Shown: piece after piece, positions 51,962 to 64,000 of the stretch | Numbering within the stretch: position 1 is the stretch's first letter | How the letters are laid out: every line of letters begins with the position of its first letter | DNA from: Acanthochlamys bracteata | Lineage: Eukaryota > Streptophyta > Magnoliopsida > Pandanales > Velloziaceae | Assembly (NCBI GenBank): GCA_019914995.1 | Contig: CM034129.1 | Coordinates: 5,779,725-5,843,724 of the forward strand | DNA length: 64,000 nt | Direction: 5' to 3' | Program-made: the position numbers and the translations under genes | The notes under the pieces: generated by a model | Seen by the model: only the letters and a program-made list of their open reading frames with translations | Database searches by the model: none | Told to the model about the DNA's origin: nothing

Positions 51962-54900
51962 AATCAATCTCTTTTCCGTTCCTCGTCTGTGTCTCTTTGC
52001 TTTTTCAAAGCAGTAGTTGAAGTGGTAGTGATGGAAGAAAAGAGTCAACAACAACAAGACTTCATTATAGAGACAGAGGAATGGCGAGAGAGGGAGAGTG
52101 AAATAGAGAAAGAGTGTTTATGAAAAAGAGAACTGTTTGCTTCTGCTTCACTTCTCAATCACACACTGCACAACTCTTTTCTTTTCTCTTCTTTTCTTTC
52201 GTTCTCACTTATCTAATGGTTGTGCTGAGATTGGGGTAGTAATAATAATAACAATGAAAAAGAAAAAGAGAAAGAAAAGAAACCATAAACAAAAATAAAG
52301 AAATAATAAATAATAAATAATAAAAATTAACTAAAGGAAATTTCTATATCTCTCTTCTCAACTCTCAAGCGTGTTATCTTATCAAACGGTCAGGGGGTGT
52401 TTAAATCCTACTAATCAAGATAGTGAAAGAAAAGAGAAAGAAATGTTGGGAAGGAGCAAACAAATGTCTCTATCAAAACTGGAACGCTGCAGTGAGGAAG
52501 CAGAAGCAGGGAAAGCACACGCCAGAAGCGATTCTGCAGGACAAGCTATACTGTTACTACTACAACTGCCTCTGCTTTTTACATAATTTTGGTTGGGGGT
52601 TTTAGGTTTAGGTCCTATAATCATATAATCTATTCTCGTGCTTGTGCTTGATTTATGTTTTCCCAACTCCGACTGATCTTCTTATTTCCTTTCCTTGCTT
52701 TATAATATTATCATCAGGGGTGATTCACAATAATTAATCATTCTTCTAAACCCGCTTCTTTCCCGTGCACTATCTCTCTCCCTTCGTTTTCGCGCGTGTC
52801 ACGTGACACCTGCTAAATAAATATGCCATTTCTCTTTCTGTACTTGGTATAATCTTACCAAAGTTATCACAACATTATCTAGCCTCATCATGATTTATGT
52901 TTTATTAAGTTTATAACTGAAGTTAACACTCTTTAAAAAATTAGGATTGAACTAGTGTTTATAGTACTTGGTATTTTAAATGATTCTTGATTTCGGAAAC
53001 ACTGATAGTGTGATGATTAACTTTTGTACATATTGGGCGGGTTTGATTGTGTAAATATACGGATATAGATATAATTATGCAGATTTAGTGATGTATTGTT
53101 TGTTGGCTTGTGATTAACGAATCAATATGCTATAAGATTATGCACTTAATGATGACAGTTGTTGCTAGACTTTATTATATAGGAATCACTAGTAGGATTT
53201 TCATTCTTTAGAATTTAATAGTTTCATGTACAAGACAACCTATGAACGGTCAAGAAAATATTCTCTATGCTTGTTGCAATGGATTTAAAGATGTACCTTT
53301 CCTTTAACAAAATTAGTGCCAAAATAACTCAAACATTTTGGTTCCAATTAAAAAATATTTGATTATTAAGAGTTACCACAAAAGGAATTAATTGGAAACG
53401 CAAAATATTAGCAATATCTTTTGAAGTATCAATGCAACAGTACACACTTTGTTCTTGTGGTGCGTAAGCATCTTGGGTGCCTTTAAAGGTGGTGCTTCAC
53501 TGATTAATTAATTTTTCTTTCTCTTGTGATTTAAGTTGTAAGTTAGAAAGATTGACGAAAATTTTATGGTTCTGGAGAAAAAAAATTAAGATTTTTATTT
53601 ATCAAAGAAGAAGACAAATTGAACAAGCTTTTATAATTTGGGATTGAATCACTCAATTGATGTTTGATTCATTCAATATGAATAGCAATAAAACATCCGC
53701 ATATAAGGAGTGCATATCATGAATGAGGAATGCCTCATGAATGAAGGCAAAACCCATTGCTCTCCTCTCTTGTGCTGTCACAAGTTGCCAGGCCTTGCCA
53801 GCTATTTCTCTTCCTGCATCTGTCCTCTCTCTCTCCTCACGAAAAGGAGGTTGATCTCATTAATAGAGCTCGCTCCAAAACTTGTCGATTCTTCTTTTTC
53901 TTTTTCATGAAATGAATTTGAAAAATAGATTTCTACTTGAATTTCTTTTATAGATTGAATGTCACTGACACTATAAATCTTTGTCTTCGCAACTACTACT
54001 ACATGTGAGTAATAACTGGAATGGGTACGTTTAGTGACTGAAATTTGATACAGACTCACTAGTGTCGTGATCCTTATTTGTATACGTTGCTAAATGTTAT
54101 CTGCATTTCAAACTGATCATAATTGTATCTGAACCCAGACACTAGACTAATGCATACTAAGGATATACAATAACCGAAATCCTACTGAAAGCTTGGACCA
54201 GATATATGAGGACATGCTTGTTCTTAATTGCATGCATATTTGTATAACAGAATGTTGCGAATTCTAATTTGAATACTCAAATTGAAAACAGCGTGTTTCT
54301 TGCCTAGCATCTTTAAGGATTTCCCATTTGACTTGGTAGGTGGCAGATCGAATTTGCAAGGAATGAATATTACATATCAACCGTTTGATAATTGGAGAGA
54401 GCTAGGAAGGAAGAAGTGCAAGATGCATAACATAAATTGAAAAGGTTTGAGCTCACATCTTCTCTCCCTATCTTCAAAAGTGAGACAGGTAACAGTGTTT
54501 AACAGTGTTATGTATACAAATAGCAAACGGTTTGTCACTACACATTTTCAATTTCGTACTGTCCAAATGCACTGTTCTGCAGAGTTTTTTATTTTTTATA
54601 TTTTGTTATCAGCAAGTTTATATTGTTGGACTTGAACTTGTAAACAGACTGCCAATACACTGTTCTATACTGATGTTCATAGCTGAGAATGATCACAACC
54701 TATGTTTTGCTGCATATTGCTTGTCCTCGTGAATGAGTTACTATGCTGACTGGCCCATGACACTAAACCAATTTGGTAAATCTTTTTATATGTCACACCT
54801 AAATTCACTACAGGAATACGGAAATTCAATTTCAGTGTCGGTCACGAATCTAGTGTTCTCAAAGTAAAACTTGCTTCGTTGAATATCTGTTTGATGATAA

Positions 54901-56030
54901 CAAGAGTTTTCTTCTTTTGTTTTCAAAGTGAAGGGAATATTAGGAGTATTATGTGGTTTGAGCATTGCGAAAAAGAAAAGGTAAAGAAAAGTACATGTTT
55001 TACAGATAACATAGTTTTGTCGTAATTGCAGGAAGAGTTCTCTAGCATGGACAACAATCGTAGTGGAAGGCAGACAGAGTGGCCCTTGGGAACCTTCCAA
55101 AAGTCAAGATATACTATTATCTGACCTTTTAATGCTTGGAACTGATTTCTTTTATTCTCCAATTTTGATTTAGTTTCGTAATAAACGCACTACATTACTT
55201 CTGTGTCAACTAAACTATGATTTGGTATGCAATGCTTTGCTAGCATAAGATCTTCATCATCTCAAATCTCTATAGAGAAAAATAATCAACTTGGTGCATT
55301 CCTCTTCTATTAGTCGCTCTAGAATCTAGGAATCTATTCATTGACGACAGTATCTGCAATTTTCCCACCACCCATATTATTTGAAGTTTCGTGTATACCG
55401 TATCTAAGTATTATCATAACTCTGAACATTAATTTCATTTTAATGATGTTATAGCTGTCCTTAAGATGGATGATATGTAATGCCGCTATTTACCTTTATC
55501 TCTTCTCTGTTAACTTGATTCTAGTATGTTAGTCTAGCTATTAGCAGAAAATGAGAAGTTGTAGACAGCAAGTAGATATATAAACAAGCTTTAAGCCATG
55601 CCGACACTTGTGATTAATTTAAATCAACAAAGCAGGATGAAATTTTCCAATCGTAAGTTCATTCCTTTTGCTTATACAATCCAACTTTCATGATTCTATT
55701 ACATTGGAGCAAGAGAAAAAGCAAGCAAAGCTAAAGCCAAGTTCATCGGGAGAGAGTAAGAATAGAGAAGCTTTTAGCTTTTGCTTTCCATTTCATTAAT
55801 CTGCCTTTTCCTCTTTGTTTTTTCTATGCCATATGTGATGGAACAGCCAAGAAAAAAGAATTGGAAATTACAAGCATGCTTGAAACGAGCATACGCTGTT
55901 GGTTCAAGTAGTGTTGGATGCTATTATGAGAGTAGGGTGTGAGTGCGACTGTTCTAGGGCTTTGAGAGTTTCTGCCATTTGGGTTGCAAGCTTTCATGCT
56001 TTTTTCCCACACTTGCAATGAGCAGAATCA
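51962..56030. other. Cyclin promoter side and gene-free spacer
   Basis: 51962-52400 is probably the 5' leader and promoter of the cyclin gene, with a CT-rich tract at 52170-52205 (CTTTTCTTTTCTCTTC). Onward to 56030 no coding region, RNA gene or clear repeat is recognised. Confidence 0.4.
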
Positions 56031-56300
56031 TATGAGTCTATGTGCCTCTCCACTTCAATTTGTTGAGGCAAAACTGCTGGGTCTTCCGTTGGTGCAAATA
56101 GCCTCACTGTCCTTTCCGTATTTGTAGGGGAACAGCTCGAAAGGGTTTATGTCCGCACCAGTAGTATCCCATCCTAACTGAACACCTGTGCTAGTGTTCA
56201 TGTGAAACCCACAAAATTCAAAACTAGATACATCAACTGCGTTTCCATAGTATCCAACAAGATAGGTTGCTGTATTTGGTGGATTTCAAAACACCTGCAT
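56031..56300 (-). other. Coding-like scrap of unknown family
   Basis: On the minus strand, 56285-56077 reads without a stop and looks protein-like: PPNTATYLVGYYGNAVDVSS, later GVQLGWDTTGADINPFELFP and YKYGKDSEAICTNGRPSSF, then a stop. A TATGCAG acceptor-like site lies just upstream, but a TGA follows it in this frame. I do not recognise the family. It is probably a fragment of a decayed gene. Confidence 0.3.
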
Positions 56301-56870
56301 ATGCGCGTCATGTTCTAACGGACAGTGACGCTTTTACTTAGAAGGAAAAATGCTGGACAAGTTATAGTAACTAAAAATATGCTCGCTAAAAATCAATTTT
56401 AACAGGGATCAAGTTATAATGCTTGGAACTTATTCAAGCAAGGTTGAATTTTAACTGTACCGAAATGTAAAAAACCTCACTAGGCATGAAAGGAAGGAAG
56501 AAGTTTAGGTCATTACCAGTGGTAGTTAGCGCAATGTAGCTTCCTGCTCATGTGACGCTTGTTTCATTCCTAAAATACTTTATACTGGTCCTATAAAATG
56601 CTGGACAATATTATGTTTTTAATGTGAACATTTGGATCATTGACACGAATGGCTTCAATTCAAGTTACAGGGGACATGCATAAAACAGAACCAACTGATA
56701 ATCTTTTGTGAGTTTTGACTATTGTTATAAATTGGTATAGCACAGAAGTATGTCAATTTGTTTGAATAAGATGCATTCTAGGCAGTGAGTTTGGTTCATG
56801 GCATGTCTAGCGCAGTTAATCTGGCCAACCTTTCGAGCCCAGCAGATTGGATCAGGCCGCTGTTTTTTAA
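56301..56870. other. Spacer
   Basis: No feature recognised. Confidence 0.4.
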
Positions 56871-58740
56871 TGTTAGAACCCCACGGTTGATTTTGATGAT
56901 GCAATGATTAAAAATTATAGTTTATGAATTAGGTGAACTAATGACTGAATCAAGTTCTACAAGATTTTCAGAGGTTAATTTTGATAATAATAATGATTAA
57001 AATTATATTTTATAAATTAGGTGAACTAATGATTTGAATCAAGTTCTGTAGGATTTTACAAACAAGATTTATCATTCACCTATCAGATAATAAGCCATCT
57101 ATAGTACTTCTACAGATGACCTGACAGCCAGCTACCTACTTGCTATCTATATATTAAATATCTTCAGAGAAGCATGAACAGTAGCCAGAAAATAGAGCAT
57201 AGATAGAGGAATACAAACTTTAGTCACTAAGCAGTCGGTTACCTGATTGCTGTCTCACTACTATATGGATCAAACATTAAAGTATAAAAACAGAGCATCG
57301 GAAATAGAGAACATAGTAGAGAACCGAGGACTCGATAGCCGGCTACTTCGATGATTCTCGCTGAACAAAAAAGAATCCGAAAATTGTAATAATCGTTCAA
57401 TCTTTAAAAGTAATTTCAAATATGATACCGATTTTATCTGAGCTTCAACTTTTCATCAGAGACAGATCAACATGCACACTATAAGATTGATCGACAATAC
57501 ATCAAATGACGATCAACATAAGTTTAGAAAAATCGTGGAATGATAAATGAAAAGTTAGTAAACAAGGAGCAGAATCAGATATTGCTGGAATAATTTTTCA
57601 GATTAATTCAATCAAGAATTCGTCATCCATTTGAAACAAAATTTTAAAGATTTACTGAGAAACATGTTAGCTACAAGTTAATATCAAGAATCATAAAAAA
57701 TCACAACAAGAGAAGATAAAGAATACAGTGTTAAGTATCATCAAAATTCTGTCTTGCTGATAATGTAGAATTGTGTTGAAACTCCTGCAAGATCAACTCA
57801 AGAGGGGAGGGGTGAATTGAGTTGATAAAAAAAAATTTCCGTAAAAGTTAACAATCCTAAAGACGGCAAGCGTATAGCCGGCTGGTTAGTAATCTTGTAT
57901 CCTGCAGATAGAGAGGGTTAAAATATATAGCGATTTAGGTAAAGAAAGGAGTACTTAGAGTATTTTACGTGGTTCGGCAAATCTCTTTGCCTACATCTAC
58001 GGGTGCTCTATTATAAAGTTTAAAAACTTTTACCAAGCTCCAACCGAGCTTCTTTACCAAGTGCACAAAGCACTTCTATCACAAGTTTACAGAAAAAGTT
58101 AAAAGAGCAAGGTTAGGCACAGGATCAATCTCAAAGTAAATAAATGAATTTAAGATTTTCTGTTGAGATGATCAAACTTGTTGCTGCTGAAGATGATGCT
58201 CTGTAAGTGATCGGCAGCAAGAGGAGTTTCTTTACTTGAGAAATTGAGTCAATATAGTGTAAGTTTGTTTTTGAATTTTTTGCTCGTTATCTCTTCTATC
58301 TCTTTGTCTTTGTGTCTCTGTGCTTCTTATAGAATTTTCCGTTCTTGCAAATAGGTGGTTCTTTCCGTTAGAAAAATATTCGTTGATTTGTAGTGACAGA
58401 TTTCTAAGGTAGAAATAAAGATTGTGTTCAGTGATCAATCAACTGCCTCAATATTTCTTTTGGCTAAACTGGTGCAAGTCTTTCATCAGTATTAAATGCA
58501 CCAAAGAAAGCAATTCAAAAACTCCCACCTGCAGTTTTGAATTGTTTCAGTTGAGTTGTACTTTTCAAATTTCTCTAACTGAGTTGGCTTCTCTTGATTT
58601 GCTATTTTTTGCTAGGTTGACTACTTCAAGTGAGATGGACTCCAATAGCGTAACTCTGCAATCTTTGCTTCGTTGCTTCCTACTATATTCAGTGGGTTTT
58701 CATTGCCATCTAATAATCTCTATACTTGAACTTGTTCTTC
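56871..58740 (+). repeat. Left partial copy (segments A-B) of an inverted repeat family, LTR-like
   Basis: Segment A (56871-57790) starts TGTTAGAACCCC. Segment B (about 57795-58655) starts AAGATCAACTCAAGAGGGGA and includes TACGTGGTTCGGCAAATCTC, a phrase common in plant repeat families. A is the reverse complement of 59640-58855, and B is the reverse complement of about 60715-59665, both with mismatches and small gaps. TG...CA-type ends suggest an LTR for A, but no protein domain is seen. Confidence 0.65.
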
Positions 58741-58779
58741 AATAATGTGGTGCTCAATATAGCCCAGTTCTGTGATAGT

Positions 58780-60720
58780 AACATGATAGTAGATTTGTTG
58801 AATGATATCATCTTGTAATTAAATTCGCGATTTCTTCTTTGAGAAAAATCGAAATCTGCATGTTGATGCAATTCTGTATTGTCAGCAAAATATAATTCTG
58901 ACCATACATTGCACTATGTTCTTTATTCTCTTGTTGTGATTTTTCATGGTTCTTGATATGAATTTGTAGTTGATATGTTCCTCAGTAAGTCTTCAAGATT
59001 TTGCTTCAAATGGATGACGAATTCTTGATTGAATTTCATCTGAAAAGTTGTTCCATCAATGTCTGATTCTGCTCCCTGTTTACTGAATTTTCATCTATCA
59101 TTGCACGATTTTTCCAAGTTTATGTTGATCATCATTTGATGTGTTATTCGGTCAATCTTATAATGCACATGTTGGTCTGTCTCTGATGAAAAGTTGAAGT
59201 TAAAACGGAATCGGCATTATGCTTGAAATTATTTCTGAAGAGTGAAATAATTATCATAATTTTCGAATTCTTCTCTGTCCGGCAAGTAGCAGCGAAGTAG
59301 CCGGCTATCGAGTCCTCTATTTTCTATTCTTCTCTGTTGGCGATACTCTGTTTTCTGCTCTTTTCTGTTCGAGATGCTCTGTTTGCGATTCTCTGTTTTA
59401 TCTATGTAGCAGCAATTAGATAGCTCGCTGCTTGGTGGCTGAGGGATCCATCTGTTTTAATGCTATAAAAGAAATCTTATACAATTAGTAGCTAAGAAGC
59501 TGGCTTGTTGTCTGCTGAATATGGGATAGACCTGTTTCATAAATTTCTGCAGAACTTGATTCCAATCATTAGTTCACCCTAATTCATAAACTATATTCTT
59601 AATCATTGTTATCATCAAAATCAATCTTGAAGTTCCAACAAATTACTTCAATAAAGCAAGGTCAAGCTGTTGGAGTCCACCTCATTTAAAGCAGTCAACT
59701 CAATAGAAAAGCAGCAAACCAAGAAGATAAGGCAACTCAGCTGGAGAAATTTGAAAAATACAACTTAACTGAAACAATTTAGGATTGCAGTCGGGAGCTT
59801 CAAATTGCTTTTATCGTTGTATTTAATATCCATAAAAAATTTACACTAGTTTAGTCAAAAGAAATTGTTAAGCAGCTGATTGACTACTGAACACAATCTT
59901 CATCTCTATCTTAGAAACCTGCCACTTAATAGAGACACCAACATAAATTTTTTTTTAATGGAAAGAACTAGTTACTTGTAAAAACATAAGACATTATAAA
60001 AAGTAGAGAAGCTGAAGAATAGAGACAGGAGAGACATCGAGCAAAAATTTCAAAAACAAACTTCTACTATATCGATTCAATTTCTTAAGTGAAGAAACCC
60101 CTATTGCTACTGAGTATCATCTTCAGTAACAAGATCATCTCAATAGAAAACTTTAAAATCATTCACTTACATTGAGATAGATCCTATACTTAATCTTTTT
60201 TTTTTTGAAATTTTCTTTGAAACTTGTGCTAGAGTGTTTGGTGCACTTGTTAAAGTAGCTTGTTGGAGTTTGGAGAAACTTTTTTGATTTTGTAACAAGA
60301 CTAGAGTATCAGCCAGTGAAACTACGGTGTCCAATAGACTGTGAAGGATTGTCTTAGTAAAGAGACCTTTAAGAGTAAGTGTATTTGGTGAAGCACTTTG
60401 TTTTTATTTTGTGTAGTTTGTTAAAAATTTAGTGAAGATTTGATTCTTATAATAGAGCACCCATAGATATAAATAAAGAGATTTATCGAATCACGTAAAT
60501 CTCCTGAATAGCTCTTATTTATCTTTAAACTGTTCTATTAAAATATCTATTGTGCTATTCTCTGTCCGTAAGGTTTATCATACGTAAAGCCGGCTGACTA
60601 ATTGATGTCTGCATGAACTTTTATTAAACGAAAATTTTTAATTATCAACTCAATTTATCCCTCTTCTTTTGAGTTGGATCTTACCGGTTATCTAACACTT
60701 AAGTCCAACACAAGAAAATC
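58780..60720 (-). repeat. Right partial copy of the same family, inverted (rc order B-A)
   Basis: Read on the minus strand from 60720 it gives B (GTTGGACTTAAGTGTTAG, then AAGATCCAACTCAAAAGAAG) and then A, starting TGTTGGAACTTCAAG exactly at 59640. So this copy looks like an internal part followed by a 3' LTR, whereas the left copy looks like a 5' LTR followed by an internal part. It ends about 250 bp upstream of the PetC-like start codon. Confidence 0.6.
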
Positions 60721-60966
60721 ACCTGTTTTTTCTCAGTGCCACGGATTGCCTAGAACTTGAGAAGACCAGCAAGGAAGCATACATCCACAATCCTAAACGT
60801 GTGCCTCATTTAGACCAATCAATTCCTATCAACCAATGATCGGACACCCTATCACTTCCTTCTCTTCTCACGACATATACTCTTCCTTTCTGAGGTACAA
60901 AAGGAAAAAAAGCTAAAAAATCCGGCTCTCAAAACTGCAGTGTTGCAGAAAACTGCGGTGCAGTCC

Positions 60967-63428
<2,462 letters not shown>

Positions 63429-64000
63429 AAGCCTTGCTGATACAACCATGGATCTTACCTAATAAAAAATTCTTACATGATACTGCCGGCTTCAACCTTC
63501 ATTCAATTTTGGTCAAAATTGTGCACTTTCTAACGCAATTAAAACATCGACAACCTGCTCCATTAGAATCTTTCGAGATTGTCATAACGGTTATGTTATA
63601 TATAGGTTTGTATATAAATCTATCTTATTTTGGTATGTTAAAAAAGTTTTAGTCTTATATTGCTTAAGTTAGTCACATAGTCTGTTACCATAATCTATAT
63701 ATATGTACTTATTTGTAGAACAACATCAACTAGTATTCTTTCTCAAAAAAAAAAAAAAACAAAATAATTTAGTACATATGAAAATGGGTAAAGTCAGACT
63801 ATTGTTAGCTAGTTCAATCACCAAAAAGAAAAAAGACTCATCATGCTTATTTGTAGAAAAAAGACTTATTTGTAGAAAAAAGACTATTGTAGAACAACAT
63901 CAACTAGTATTCTGTTGTTTACTGTAAGGATTTCAGGTATTTTGTTTCAGTATTTGGTTGGATATAGTCAAAAGATAAATGCTTTACTCAAGATGCAAAA
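63429..64000. other. 3' flank with short direct repeats
   Basis: AGAACAACATCAACTAGTAT occurs near 63717 and again near 63890. ATTTGTAGAAAAAAGACT is repeated in between. No gene recognised before the window ends. Confidence 0.45.

Noticed and set aside
57460-59190. First taken for a simple palindrome or a hairpin transposon
   Set aside because: Segment order is A-B then A'-B', not A-B-B'-A', so it is two inverted partial copies rather than one foldback element.

Overview
This is a 64 kb piece of plant nuclear DNA, most likely from a eudicot. The evidence is AT-rich spacers, GT-AG introns, plant-specific gene families (SPOROCYTELESS-type EAR protein, D6-type cyclin, PLAC8 protein, thylakoid Rieske protein), a nuclear tRNA-Ser, and many remnants of plant transposons. 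I cannot name the species. Exon models were built by hand from splice signals, frame continuity and family knowledge.

Layout. 1-7.5 kb: transposon debris, namely a copia gag/protease fragment and a PIF/Harbinger pair (transposase plus Myb/SANT-like gene), both on the minus strand. 7.6-10.3 kb: a NOSIP/CSU1-type RING protein gene (+). 10.3-13.2 kb: AT-rich spacer with MITE-like repeats and a possible MULE scrap. 13.2-17.0 kb: a five-exon PLAC8 gene (+) with a hAT-like insertion in intron 3. 18.2 kb: tRNA-Ser(AGA). 21.6-22.8 kb: an SPL/NZZ-like EAR repressor gene (-). 26.3-30.8 kb: a nine-exon TRM5 tRNA (guanine-37-N1) methyltransferase gene (-). 30.9-49.9 kb: a long transposon-rich stretch with a hAT deletion derivative, a decayed hAT transposase, an LTR-element-like tract, another TIR element, a deleted copia element with both LTRs recognisable, and several CGTTTG-ended MITE-like repeats. 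50.5-52.0 kb: a six-exon CYCD6-type cyclin gene (-). 52-56.8 kb: spacer with one coding-like scrap. 56.9-60.7 kb: two inverted partial copies of one repeat family. 61.0-63.4 kb: a five-exon PetC (Rieske) copy carrying a frameshift and two cysteine losses, probably a duplicated pseudogene.

The intact genes are unrelated housekeeping or developmental genes and form no pathway or cluster. The most notable local signals are the PetC-like copy with a broken Fe-S site, the large inverted repeat just upstream of it, the hAT derivative close to the TRM5 start codon, and a 69-nt in-frame intron in the cyclin gene. I found no convincing new biological system.
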